NCBI RefSeq assembly: GCF_000383575.1
Contig: NZ_KB911579.1
Span: 4,487,424 to 4,551,423, forward strand
Reading direction: 5' to 3'
From: Salinispora oceanensis
GTDB taxonomy: Bacteria > Actinomycetota > Actinomycetes > Mycobacteriales > Micromonosporaceae
DNA: 64,000 bases
Each line of letters begins with the position of its first letter. Position 1 is the stretch's first letter. Positions 51,259-59,101 of this stretch are shown here, in pieces. The notes under the pieces are model-generated. The model made no database searches. It saw only the letters and a list, made by a program, of their open reading frames with translations, and was not told the DNA's origin. The translations under genes and the position numbers were made by a program.

Positions 51259-52587
51259 ATGAGGAGCGACGTCGCCAGCGCCCACCCCAAGCCCACCGAC
51301 GAGGTCATCGGCCTCTGTCAGGATCTGCTGCGCATCGACACCACCAACACCGGTGACAACGACACCAGTGTCGGGGAGCGTCGAGCAGCCGAGTACGTGG
51401 CAGAGAAGCTCGGTGAGGTCGGCATCGACTCGGTGCTCTACGAGTCCGCACCCCGCCGGGCCAACCTGGTTGCTCGTATTCCCGGGACCGACGCGGACCG
51501 ACCCGGCCTGCTCGTCCACGGACACCTGGATGTGGTGCCGGCCGACGCCGACGAGTGGTCGGTGCATCCGCTCTCGGGTGAGCTTCGGGACGGCTACCTC
51601 TGGGGTCGTGGCGCGATCGATATGAAGGACTTCGACGCGATGGTGCTGGCGGTGGTGCGGCACTGGCAGCGCAGCGGATTTCGGCCGCCCCGGGACGTGG
51701 TGCTCGCCTTCACCGCCGATGAGGAGGCCGGCAGTGAGTACGGCGCGCACTTCCTGGTGGAGAACCATCCCGACCTCTTCGCGGGTTGCACCGAAGGCAT
51801 CGGCGAGGTGGGGGGTTTCTCGTACTCGGTGAACGAGACCCAGCGGCTGTATCTGATCGAGACCGCTCAGAAGGGCATTGACTGGTTGCGGCTGCACGCC
51901 CGGGGACGGCCGGGACACGGCTCGATGGTGCATGACGACAACGCCGTCACCGCCCTCGCCGAGGCGGTCGCCCGGATCGGCCAGCACCGCTTCCCGGTCG
52001 TCGTAACCGACACCGTACGCGCGTTCCTCCTTGAGGTGTCCGAGGCACTCGGCATCGAGCTGGACCCGGACGATCCGGAGGCGGCCATCGGCAAGCTCGG
52101 CCCGATCGCCAACCTCATCGGGGCGACCATCCGCAACACGGCCAACCCCACCCGACTCGCCGCGGGCTACAAGGACAACGTCATTCCCGGGCGGGCTACC
52201 GCCACCATCGACTGCCGTAGCCTGCCCGGCCAGTCGCAGTTGCTGGAGCGGCAACTGCGCGAGTTGGTGGGCCCGGACATCGAGATCGAGTACCTCCAGC
52301 GCCAGCCCGCGCTGGAGACCACCTTCGACGGTGCCCTGGTCGAGGCGATCTCCGCCGCGCTACGCGCCGAGGACCCGGGGGCCCGGCCGGTGCCGTACAT
52401 GCTCTCCGGTGGCACCGATGCGAAGGCCTTCGCGCAGTTGGGTGTCCGTTGCTTTGGCTTCGCGCCGCTGCGCCTCCCCGCCGACCTGAACTTCTCCGCG
52501 CTGTTCCACGGCATCGACGAGCGGGTTCCAGTGGACGGACTACAGTTCGGCGTGCGGGTTCTCGACCGGTTCCTCCGCAACTGCTGA
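51259..52587 (+). CDS. M20-family metallopeptidase (dipeptidase/deacylase type)
   Basis: A 442-residue zinc peptidase. Metal ligands: LLVHGHLDVVPADADEW (His), WGRGAIDMKDFDAMV (bridging Asp), TADEEAGSEYGAHFLVEN (catalytic Glu-Glu), and the late SGGTDAKAF/ALFHGIDE His. The lid domain is about 190-310 (RLHARGRPGHGSMVHDDNAV). Family members hydrolyse dipeptides or acyl-amino acids; the exact substrate is not predictable. ATG 51259 follows AAGGAG at good spacing; the frame is open upstream to 51112 without similarity. Confidence 0.9.
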   Translation: MRSDVASAHPKPTDEVIGLCQDLLRIDTTNTGDNDTSVGERRAAEYVAEKLGEVGIDSVLYESAPRRANLVARIPGTDADRPGLLVHGHLDVVPADADEWSVHPLSGELRDGYLWGRGAIDMKDFDAMVLAVVRHWQRSGFRPPRDVVLAFTADEEAGSEYGAHFLVENHPDLFAGCTEGIGEVGGFSYSVNETQRLYLIETAQKGIDWLRLHARGRPGHGSMVHDDNAVTALAEAVARIGQHRFPVVVTDTVRAFLLEVSEALGIELDPDDPEAAIGKLGPIANLIGATIRNTANPTRLAAGYKDNVIPGRATATIDCRSLPGQSQLLERQLRELVGPDIEIEYLQRQPALETTFDGALVEAISAALRAEDPGARPVPYMLSGGTDAKAFAQLGVRCFGFAPLRLPADLNFSALFHGIDERVPVDGLQFGVRVLDRFLRNC

Positions 52588-52640
52588 GCCGCTTCCGTAC
52601 TTCGGCGCGGCGCCTTCCGAACACCGAAGGGACGCCTTAC

Positions 52641-53297
52641 ATGATCGACCAGCATGGTGAGCTGGACACTGCCCTCGAACGCGTCATCGAGGCGGCCCGT
52701 CACCACCTGGCGGCTGTGCGCGCTGCGCAGGGCCGAATCGACGACGATGCCGTCTGGCAGGCATACGTCGACTTGAACAACGCCTCGTACGCCTACGACG
52801 AGCAGCTGATGGAGGCCTTCGGCGAGGTCAGTCCCTGGGATGTGCAGGCGATCGACCCGGAGGAGGCCGACGAGCGCTTCGCCAATCCCGACGGATCGCC
52901 GGCCGCCGACAGCCACCCCCGGGTCATCTCGGTACGGCAGCGTCGGGACTACCGGGTGCCGAGCGTCTCGGCGTTGATCCGGGCCGCCACGTCGGCCCGG
53001 CGGGCGGAGACCCCGGCTGAGGAGGAGCCGGCACCGGTCGAAGGGGTCGGTGAGGCGGTCCTAGAGCTGTTGCAGAGCGGCGACGGATCGCTCGCCGCGC
53101 TGGATGTGCCGGAGCTGGAGCCAATGGACGGCGTCGTCATGGTCAGCGAGGTTGACGCCGCGGTCGATCTCGAGGCCTTCGACGATGACGACCCGGTGGG
53201 TCCGTTCCAGCCCGCCGCCGAGGACCGGCTGGTCGGGCGGCTCGATGAGCACCCCTTCCTCGAACTGGACGACGAGGAGTACGACCACTCTCACTAA
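52641..53297 (+). CDS. Acidic protein of unknown function
   Basis: 218 residues, cytosolic. The N-terminal domain (about 1-75) is helical with HGELDTALERVIEAARHHLA and AYVDLNNASYAYDEQLMEAF; a Pro-rich linker with RVISVRQRRDYRVPSVSALI follows; the C-terminal part is strongly acidic (VDAAVDLEAFDDDDPVGPFQ, LDDEEYDHSH). It resembles actinobacterial proteins without assigned function. ATG 52641 follows CGAAGGGACGCC. It is followed by the palindromic element at 53323. Confidence 0.7.
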   Translation: MIDQHGELDTALERVIEAARHHLAAVRAAQGRIDDDAVWQAYVDLNNASYAYDEQLMEAFGEVSPWDVQAIDPEEADERFANPDGSPAADSHPRVISVRQRRDYRVPSVSALIRAATSARRAETPAEEEPAPVEGVGEAVLELLQSGDGSLAALDVPELEPMDGVVMVSEVDAAVDLEAFDDDDPVGPFQPAAEDRLVGRLDEHPFLELDDEEYDHSH

Positions 53298-53322
53298 CCT
53301 GATCCTTAACCTGGGGCCGGGT

Positions 53323-53430
53323 GGTAGCGACCCTGGGCTGAGCACGGCCATAGCCCCTGGTTTGATCGTTCTTCTTGTCGAGGGAAGAAGAATGATCAGG
53401 ACCAGGGGCTGCGGCATGATCAGTGCTACC
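53323..53430. repeat. 108-bp imperfect palindromic element
   Basis: Ends are GGTAGC and GCTACC. The core is a long near-perfect hairpin: AGCCCCTGGT (53352-53361) with ACCAGGGGCT (53401-53410), then TGATC-G-TTCTTCTT (53363-53376) with AAGAAGAA-T-GATCA (53385-53398), and an 8-nt loop. It could act as a terminator for the upstream gene, but its symmetric ends and lower GC resemble a MITE or REP-type insertion. It lies between the conserved part and the biosynthetic locus. Confidence 0.7.
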
Positions 53431-53570
53431 GCGGGCCGCTATCGGTGGATCGTCCGGCCGTACTCGTTCGTGGTCGCCCTGGAGATCAGGCGTAGTTCGT
53501 GGAAACCCAGCCCGCACCCTCTGCCATGCGTCCAAGGGCGGGGTCAATCTTGACTCGATAAGCTGGGCGC

Positions 53571-54512
53571 ATGGCTACGCTGCGTCAGCTCGAGTACTTC
53601 GTGACGATCATTGACGAGGGGTCCTTCACCCAGGCCGCCGCCCTGCTCAACATCACCCAGCCCGGGCTGTCGCACCAGTTCCACGCCCTCGAGAAGGAGA
53701 TGGGCGGTCGCCTTCTGGAACGCCTGCCCCGCGGCCTGCGGCTGACCGCCGCCGGGCGTGCGATGCTGCCGTCCGCCCGAGCGGCCTTGGCCGACGCCCG
53801 CCGGGCCGTCACCGCGGCCCGGCGCGCCACCGGAGTCGCCTCCGGCGAGTTGCAGCTGGCCACGCTCTACTCGGTGAGCTACGGCATCCTCCCCACGGCG
53901 CTGGCCCTCTGGCGCACCCGCCACCCCGACGTACGCGTCACCCTCTTCGAGCACCGGCACACCATCGAACTCGCCGCCGCCATGGCGGACGGAGAAGCCG
54001 ACATCGCCATCGGCCCGCCCCCGCCCAGTGGGGAGGGCACCATCCGGCACCTCGGCATGGAGGAGTTCTTCCTGGTCACCCACCCCGACGACCCCCTGGC
54101 CGCGGCCCCCGGGCGCACGATCCGCCTCGCCGACCTCGTCGAGCGGGAGTGGGTGCACTTCACCCCGGACAGCGGCCTGGCGCAGCTCCTCGACCGGGCC
54201 TGCGCCGCCGCGGGCTTCCAGCCCCGGATCACTGTGCGCACCCAGCAGGCGCCGTTCGCGGTCAACTTCGCCGCCGCCGGGCTGGGCCTGGCGCTGGTCC
54301 CTGGGAACACCGTTCCTCCCCACTTCGACGCCGCACTGCTCCGCCCGGACCCCGCACTGCTGCGCCCGCTGACCGCGTACACCCGCAGCCAGCCCGACCC
54401 CATCGCCCACGCCTTCCTCGACATGCTCGCCGAGGAGGTCCCCCTCACCCCCACCCACGTACGCCAGCGTTTCCCCGCTCTGACGTCGGCGGACCGCACC
54501 ACCATCCTCTGA
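53571..54512 (+). CDS. LysR-family transcriptional regulator
   Basis: A 313-residue LysR-type regulator. Helix-turn-helix at 1-60 (LRQLEYFVTIIDEGSFTQAA, LNITQPGLSHQFHALEKEMG), then a periplasmic-binding-like effector domain (ELQLATLYSVSYGILPTALA, DVRVTLFEHRHTIELAAAMA, FAAAGLGLALVPGN). It may control the thioesterase gene or other parts of the adjacent locus; no divergent gene is present, which is unusual for LysR. ATG 53571 is the natural start. Confidence 0.9.
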   Translation: MATLRQLEYFVTIIDEGSFTQAAALLNITQPGLSHQFHALEKEMGGRLLERLPRGLRLTAAGRAMLPSARAALADARRAVTAARRATGVASGELQLATLYSVSYGILPTALALWRTRHPDVRVTLFEHRHTIELAAAMADGEADIAIGPPPPSGEGTIRHLGMEEFFLVTHPDDPLAAAPGRTIRLADLVEREWVHFTPDSGLAQLLDRACAAAGFQPRITVRTQQAPFAVNFAAAGLGLALVPGNTVPPHFDAALLRPDPALLRPLTAYTRSQPDPIAHAFLDMLAEEVPLTPTHVRQRFPALTSADRTTIL

Positions 54513-54946
54513 GATCGTGCTGCTGCGTGTGGTGGCAGGTGCTACCACCGACGAGGCCCGCGCCCCTTCCTCACGCTGATCCCAATAATTGTCCTGTGTT
54601 GTCAGTATCCTGTGCGTCGATTGGCGACCGGCCCGTCAGTGAGAGGGCGAGCAGTCGTAGTCTGGAGAGCCGACATTAACGATGTCGACGTGATCACCCA
54701 GGTCTTTCTGGCCCTCCGGGCCGCAGCGATGTCCTACGTGCCCCGGCTCTACGACGAAAAGCAGGCCGGGCCGGGAGCGCGCATACATTGCTGCCCAACC
54801 GTGCTCATCGACCACAAACGGTACCTCTGGTCATCGACCGCGACCGTACTTGTCTGATAACTTCGTAGCGGTGGATCGTCATGTTTCCGGTTCGGCGATG
54901 ATCGCCATGGTGAACCATCGACGCCAATGTGAAATGGTGGGATACG
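54513..54946. other. 434-bp region with decayed acetyltransferase fragment
   Basis: The less GC-rich intergenic part between the LysR and thioesterase genes. It contains the GNAT remnant listed next and, at 54880-54915, a CGGCGATGATCGCC dyad upstream of the thioesterase gene. Nothing else was recognised. Confidence 0.5.
54651..54857 (+). pseudogene. GNAT acetyltransferase N-terminal remnant
   Basis: The frame reads VVWRADINDVDVITQVFLAL and RAAAMSYVPRLYDEKQ, which matches the first strand and helices of GNAT acetyltransferases (IRPATPDDVDAI..VFLAAR..AMPYLPRLH). Similarity stops at about 54765; the acetyl-CoA-binding motif is missing and the rest of the frame is not related. So it is a decayed fragment, perhaps left by rearrangement at the edge of the biosynthetic locus. 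Confidence 0.55.
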
Positions 54947-55396
54947 GTGACAGCATCAGTCGAGTTTTCGGTCGATCACGGGCATGTTGAGCTGCTTCCG
55001 ATCCATTTCGACGATCTCGACTCGATGGGGCTCGTGCACAACTGTCGGTATGGAGTTCTGGTGGAACGGGCCCTCAACACCTTCTGGACGTCGCGCGGCT
55101 GGACGTTCGACGGTGGCACCTACAGTCACCCGGACGTGTTTCTCGCGGTGGCCGAGTTCGCCATCTCCTACCGCATGCCGTTCCGGGGTACCGGCGCCAT
55201 GGCCGTCCACCTCTGGATCGACCAGTTCAGCGGGTCCAGCGCCGGGTACGGGTTCCGCTGTCTGTCCCGGGATGGGCAGACCGTGCACGCCGAGGGTAGG
55301 CGGGTACACGTCCGCATCGACCCGAAGACCCTGCGCCCCACCGCCTGGGCGGATGACACGCGGTCGGTCATGACGGGCATCGCACGGCCTTCCTGA
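54947..55396 (+). CDS. Hotdog-fold acyl thioesterase (4-hydroxybenzoyl-CoA type)
   Basis: A 149-residue hotdog thioesterase. The catalytic segment is HFDDLDSMGLVHNCRYGVLV with the usual Asp, then VFLAVAEFAISYRMPFRGTG and GYGFRCLSRDGQTVHAEGRR. It would hydrolyse an acyl-CoA or acyl-ACP, possibly releasing the product of the KAS/ACP system to the right. GTG 54947 was preferred because GGTGGG lies upstream; GTG 54929 is the alternative. The gene faces away from the methyltransferase operon and no SARP-type repeat lies before it. Confidence 0.82.
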   Translation: MTASVEFSVDHGHVELLPIHFDDLDSMGLVHNCRYGVLVERALNTFWTSRGWTFDGGTYSHPDVFLAVAEFAISYRMPFRGTGAMAVHLWIDQFSGSSAGYGFRCLSRDGQTVHAEGRRVHVRIDPKTLRPTAWADDTRSVMTGIARPS

Positions 55397-55441
55397 GTCT
55401 GACCTGTGCGCGCCCCGCCGCCGCCCGTTCACCGCGGCCGG

Positions 55442-56470
55442 TCAGACCGGCACCGCCTCCACGACCGAGAGCGCGGATGCGGTCGGGATGATCCGGCCCA
55501 GGTGGAAGCCCTCTCCCGCGAGTAGCGCCGCGAACTCCTCGGCCGTGCGCTCCCGCCCGTCCCACAGGGCCATCATCAGGACGTCCGATACGACGGCGGG
55601 GTGTGCGCCTGGAGTCGAGGGCACCACGGCGTCAACCACCAGCAGTCGCGCGTCGTTGGCCATGGCCTTGCGGCATGAGGCCAGCACCGCCGCCGACTCC
55701 TCGTCGCTCTTGTCGTGCAGGATTCGCTTGAGCAGATAGACGTTCCCAGCGGGCGGGACGGCGTGGAACAGGTCGCCGGCCTCGGTACGCCACCGCCCGG
55801 TCAGCGCCGGGACGTCAAGAAGGTGCCGTTCCAGCACCGGGGCGCGGTCCAGCAGCACGCCGCGTAGCCCTGGGTTCGCCGTCAGCACCGTCCGCAGCAG
55901 CCCGCCGCGTCCGCCGGCGACATCCACCACGGTGCCCGTCGCGGGGAAGTCGTACGCGGCGACCACCGCCTCCTGCTCCAGCTCCGAGATCGTGGCCAGG
56001 GCGTCGGCGAAGAGTTGCTCGGTCTCCGGCGCGGTCGGCAGGTGGTCGAAGAACGGCAGACCGAATACGTCGGAGAAGGCGGTCCGCCCCTGCCGCACCG
56101 TGTCGTCGAGCCGCCCGGCCGGCCGCCAGTACACCTCGTCGGTGAAGAGCAGCACGATCGACCGTAACGGCACCGGGGCATCAGTTCGAAGCAGCCGCGC
56201 TGCCGGCGTGAGTCGGAACCGGCCCGCGTCGTCCTCGGCGAAGACCCCGCGGGTGCTGAGCAGTCGCAGTGCCCGGCCCAGCCGTCCGGCGTTGACGCCG
56301 GTGCGGGCGGCCAGCTCCGCCGCGCTGCGGGGCTCGTCGAGGTGGTCGGCGACCGCGAAGCGGGCCGCGACCCGCAGCGCCGCCGGGTAGAGGTAGCCCA
56401 GCGAGTCTCCGAGTATCTGTCGGATCATGGTCGGGTCGATCCGGCCGTGATCGGCCTCCGTCGCAGTCAT
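55442..56470 (-). CDS. O-methyltransferase family 2 protein (first of a tandem pair)
   Basis: 342 residues, with an N-terminal winged-helix dimerisation domain (about 1-100, IRQILGDSLGYLYPAALRVA, AAELAARTGVNAGRLGRALR) and a C-terminal SAM-binding domain: motif I GTVVDVAGGRGGLLRTVLTA, catalytic-base region YLLKRILHDKSDEESAAVLA with the usual His. The family includes antibiotic O-methyltransferases and a few non-methylating members. The Trp of LHDW is Lys here. It starts 49 bp after the related gene upstream, so the two are one operon. It convergently faces the thioesterase gene. Confidence 0.87.
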   Translation of the reverse strand: MTATEADHGRIDPTMIRQILGDSLGYLYPAALRVAARFAVADHLDEPRSAAELAARTGVNAGRLGRALRLLSTRGVFAEDDAGRFRLTPAARLLRTDAPVPLRSIVLLFTDEVYWRPAGRLDDTVRQGRTAFSDVFGLPFFDHLPTAPETEQLFADALATISELEQEAVVAAYDFPATGTVVDVAGGRGGLLRTVLTANPGLRGVLLDRAPVLERHLLDVPALTGRWRTEAGDLFHAVPPAGNVYLLKRILHDKSDEESAAVLASCRKAMANDARLLVVDAVVPSTPGAHPAVVSDVLMMALWDGRERTAEEFAALLAGEGFHLGRIIPTASALSVVEAVPV

Positions 56471-56519
56471 CGTGTCGCCCTCCTCGCCATCGACAGGGCA
56501 GGGGCTGCCCCATCGGGTG

Positions 56520-57593
56520 TCATCGGATCTCCGCCTCGTCGGGGGCGCTGGGTGCCGCCGGCGGGGCCGGCACGGCCTCGACGATCGACAGCGTCCCGGG
56601 AGTCGGGATCACCCGGACAGCCCGGAGGTTCGCGGCGGCCAGGAGGGTGTCGAACTCGGCCCTGGTACGTTCCTTGCCGTCGAAGTTGGTCATCATCGCG
56701 AGGTCATAGAGCTTGCTCGGGTGCGGGTCGTTGCCCGAGGGGATGACCGCGTCGATGATCAACAGCTTCGCCTCGTTCGCCATCGCCTGCCGGGTCGCCC
56801 TGAGGATGCGCAGGCTGTCGCGGTCGTCCCAGTCGTGCAGCACGCGCTTGAGGACGTAGATGTCGCCGCCGGTCGGGATCCGTCCGAAGAAGTCACCCGC
56901 CACCGGCTCCCAGCGCCCGGCGATCGCGGGATCGCCCAGCCGGTGCTGGGTGAGGACAGACTCCTGTTCGAACAACACGCCCCGCAGGCCCGGATTGCGG
57001 AGTAGGACCGCGTGCAGCAGGCCGCCGGGCCCGCCGCCGACGTCAACGACGGTGCCGGTGTCCGGAAAGTCGTAGCTCGCCGCAATAGGATCCTGCTCGG
57101 TGACTGACAGGTCGGCGATCGCGGTGTGGAAGATGTCGGCGCGGTGCGGCTCCCGGGCGAGGACGTCGAAGAGTGGGCCGCCGAAGATCTCGTTGAACAC
57201 TGTCGTGCCGGTCTGTACGGTCTCCTCCAGCCGGCCGGCCGGTAGCCAGTACATCTCGTCGGTCAGCAGCAGCACCATCGAGCGGACCGACATCGGAGAC
57301 TCGGCCCGCAGCAGCTCCGCGGCGGGCGTGAGCTGGTAGGCGCCCTGTTCGTCCTCACGAAACACCCCTCGCATCGCGAGGAAACGCAGTACTCGGGCCA
57401 GGTGTCCGGGGTCCGTGTCGCTCAACCTGGCCAGCTCAGTCGGGGTCCTCGGCCCGGACGCGAGATGCTCGGCGATGTCGAGGCGTACCGCGACCCGCAG
57501 CGCCGCGGCATTCAGGAAACCCAGAGCATCTCCCATGACCTGCCGGACCAGGTTCCCCAGGAGGGCCTGTTCGGTGGTGGGCACAGCGGTCAA
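56520..57593 (-). CDS. O-methyltransferase family 2 protein (second of a tandem pair)
   Basis: 357 residues, same architecture as its neighbour: VRQVMGDALGFLNAAALRVA at the dimer domain, motif I GTVVDVGGGPGGLLHAVLLR, and the catalytic region VLKRVLHDWDDRDSLRILRA with the canonical LHDW. It should methylate a hydroxyl of the cluster product. A TTG at 57593 is the likely start: GGAGGT lies six bases upstream and the resulting N-terminus MTAVPTTEQ parallels MTATEADH of the neighbour. GTG 57584 is an alternative. A triple GTCAG-type repeat lies 78-106 bp upstream. Confidence 0.87.
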   Translation of the reverse strand: MTAVPTTEQALLGNLVRQVMGDALGFLNAAALRVAVRLDIAEHLASGPRTPTELARLSDTDPGHLARVLRFLAMRGVFREDEQGAYQLTPAAELLRAESPMSVRSMVLLLTDEMYWLPAGRLEETVQTGTTVFNEIFGGPLFDVLAREPHRADIFHTAIADLSVTEQDPIAASYDFPDTGTVVDVGGGPGGLLHAVLLRNPGLRGVLFEQESVLTQHRLGDPAIAGRWEPVAGDFFGRIPTGGDIYVLKRVLHDWDDRDSLRILRATRQAMANEAKLLIIDAVIPSGNDPHPSKLYDLAMMTNFDGKERTRAEFDTLLAAANLRAVRVIPTPGTLSIVEAVPAPPAAPSAPDEAEIR

Positions 57594-57670
57594 CGTTCTA
57601 CCTCCATCGTGGGTGTGGCCGGGACCGCGGTGGAGCGTGGAGCCGGCACCGGCCCAGGATCGTGGACCGG

Positions 57671-57699
57671 GCTGACACCGGACTGATGTGCTGCTGACA
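57671..57699 (-). promoter_or_regulatory. SARP operator upstream of the methyltransferase operon
   Basis: On the minus strand three heptamer-like repeats GTCAGCA, ATCAGTC and GTCAGCC begin exactly 11 bp apart. Such spacing is the signature of SARP binding sites that overlap -35 regions. Confidence 0.65.
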
Positions 57700-57818
57700 C
57701 GGCGGCCGGTGCCGGTCGGCCCCGGCGGTCGCCGTCGGGTCGCGCATCGCCGGGAAGGTGGCGCCGGAGGCCGGGACGAGGAGCGCCGCACTCCGGCTGG
57801 GCTGTGTTGCTGGCCAGG

Positions 57819-58931
57819 TCACGCGGTGTTGCTCTCGGTTGGCCTGGTGGGCAGTCCGTCGGCACCGACGGCGATGGTCGCCTCGACCTGGCGTCGGCGA
57901 CGCTCGTCGACCTCGACGGCGATCTCCTCGTCCCGCGCCATCATCTGGTCCAGGTCCACCTCGGCGAAGCCCAGGACACCAAGTTCGGCGAAGGCGTGGT
58001 GCATCTTCGGTCCGAAGAGGCCGATGTCGCGCAGCGTGGGGACGATGCGCGAGAACAGGTGGCTGCGAAACGCACGGAAGTGTTCGGAGCGACGCATGAA
58101 GTCGATGCACTCGTCCGCGTCGATATCCAGGTGGCGCCACACCTCCTCGCCAACGAACCGTTTCGCCATCAGGTGACAGGCCTCGACGCAGAACTCCTCG
58201 CGTTCGTTGCGCTCGGCCTGGGTGAGCTGTGGGTAGTAGTCGCGCAGGGCGAGCCGGCCGAAGGCCACGTGCCGTGCCTCGTCCTGCATGACGTAGGCGT
58301 TGAGGGCCTGGGCCAGCGGCTCCCTGGCGTAGTCGCGGATCAGGCCGAACGCGGCGAGCGCCAAGCCTTCGATGAGCACCTGCATGCCCAGGTAGGTCAT
58401 GTCCCAGCGGGAGTCGGAGATCACGTTGTTGAGTAGCGCCTGCAGACTCGGATTGATCGGGTACGCCAGCTCGAGTTTCTCCCGCAGGTAGCGCGAGTAG
58501 GCCTCCATGTGCCGGGCCTCGTCCACCACCTGGGTGGCCGCGTAGAACTTCGAGTCGACATCGGGCACACTCGCGACGATCTTCGACGAGCAGATCAGCG
58601 CCCCTTGCTCCCCGTGTAGGAACTGGGAGAACTGCCACGCGTTGAGGTGTAGCCGGACCAGCCCGCGTTCCTTCGGGCCGAGCTTATCCCACACCCGGGA
58701 GCCGTAGATGGCGATGGACTCCTCCGGTACGCCCATCGGGTCGTTCGGGTCGATCTCGATCGACCAGTCCAGCCGTTCGGCGGCGTCCCACTGCCGCTGC
58801 TTGCCCTTCTCGTAGAGGGCGAGCAGCCGGTCCCGGCCGGTGTCGTAGTCCCAGTCGAAGACGGTCGTCGCCCCGCCCGGCACGTGCCAGCGGGTCTGCT
58901 CCACCGGGAGCGTGTAGATGCGCGTGCTCAA
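57819..58931 (-). CDS. Ferritin-like diiron protein, putative oxygenase
   Basis: 370 residues of a ferritin-like superfamily common in actinobacteria. Two ExxH-type iron sites are visible: VVDEARHMEAYSRYLREKLE and VMQDEARHVAFGRLALRDYY, with the helix LHGEQGALICSSKIVASV. The protein is likely a diiron oxygenase (hydroxylation, N-oxidation or desaturation) in the cluster. TTG 58931 has a perfect GGAGG five bases upstream and gives STRIYTLPVEQTRWH; the frame runs up to an ATG at 59024, but that would fill the promoter region shared with the divergent gene. Substrate unknown. Confidence 0.82.
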   Translation of the reverse strand: MSTRIYTLPVEQTRWHVPGGATTVFDWDYDTGRDRLLALYEKGKQRQWDAAERLDWSIEIDPNDPMGVPEESIAIYGSRVWDKLGPKERGLVRLHLNAWQFSQFLHGEQGALICSSKIVASVPDVDSKFYAATQVVDEARHMEAYSRYLREKLELAYPINPSLQALLNNVISDSRWDMTYLGMQVLIEGLALAAFGLIRDYAREPLAQALNAYVMQDEARHVAFGRLALRDYYPQLTQAERNEREEFCVEACHLMAKRFVGEEVWRHLDIDADECIDFMRRSEHFRAFRSHLFSRIVPTLRDIGLFGPKMHHAFAELGVLGFAEVDLDQMMARDEEIAVEVDERRRRQVEATIAVGADGLPTRPTESNTA

Positions 58932-59051
58932 GCTCGCCTCCACAGCTGGTTGCTTAAGCCGGCCGGGCGGCCTCGCCCGGCCGTTCGTGCTGACAGTCTC
59001 GGCTACCGTCACCCGGCGTACCATTGGGGAGATCCCTAGGTGCGCGGGTAC

Positions 59052-59080
59052 GTCAGCCGTCGGTCAGCGGCGCGTCAGCG
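59052..59080 (+). promoter_or_regulatory. SARP operator upstream of the hydrolase-flavin reductase operon
   Basis: GTCAGCC, GTCAGCG and GTCAGCG begin at 59052, 59063 and 59074, an exact 11-bp period, in the 170-bp divergent region between the diiron gene and the hydrolase gene. Its orientation points to the hydrolase gene. The predicted transcript would be nearly leaderless at ATG 59102. Confidence 0.7.
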
Positions 59081-59101
59081 GGCCCGCCCACCATCGGGGT
59101 C

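Noticed and set aside
53352..53410. Long hairpin considered only as an intrinsic terminator of the gene ending at 53297
   Set aside because: Termination is possible, but the outer GGTAGC/GCTACC symmetry and base composition suggest more than a terminator, so it is listed as a palindromic element.
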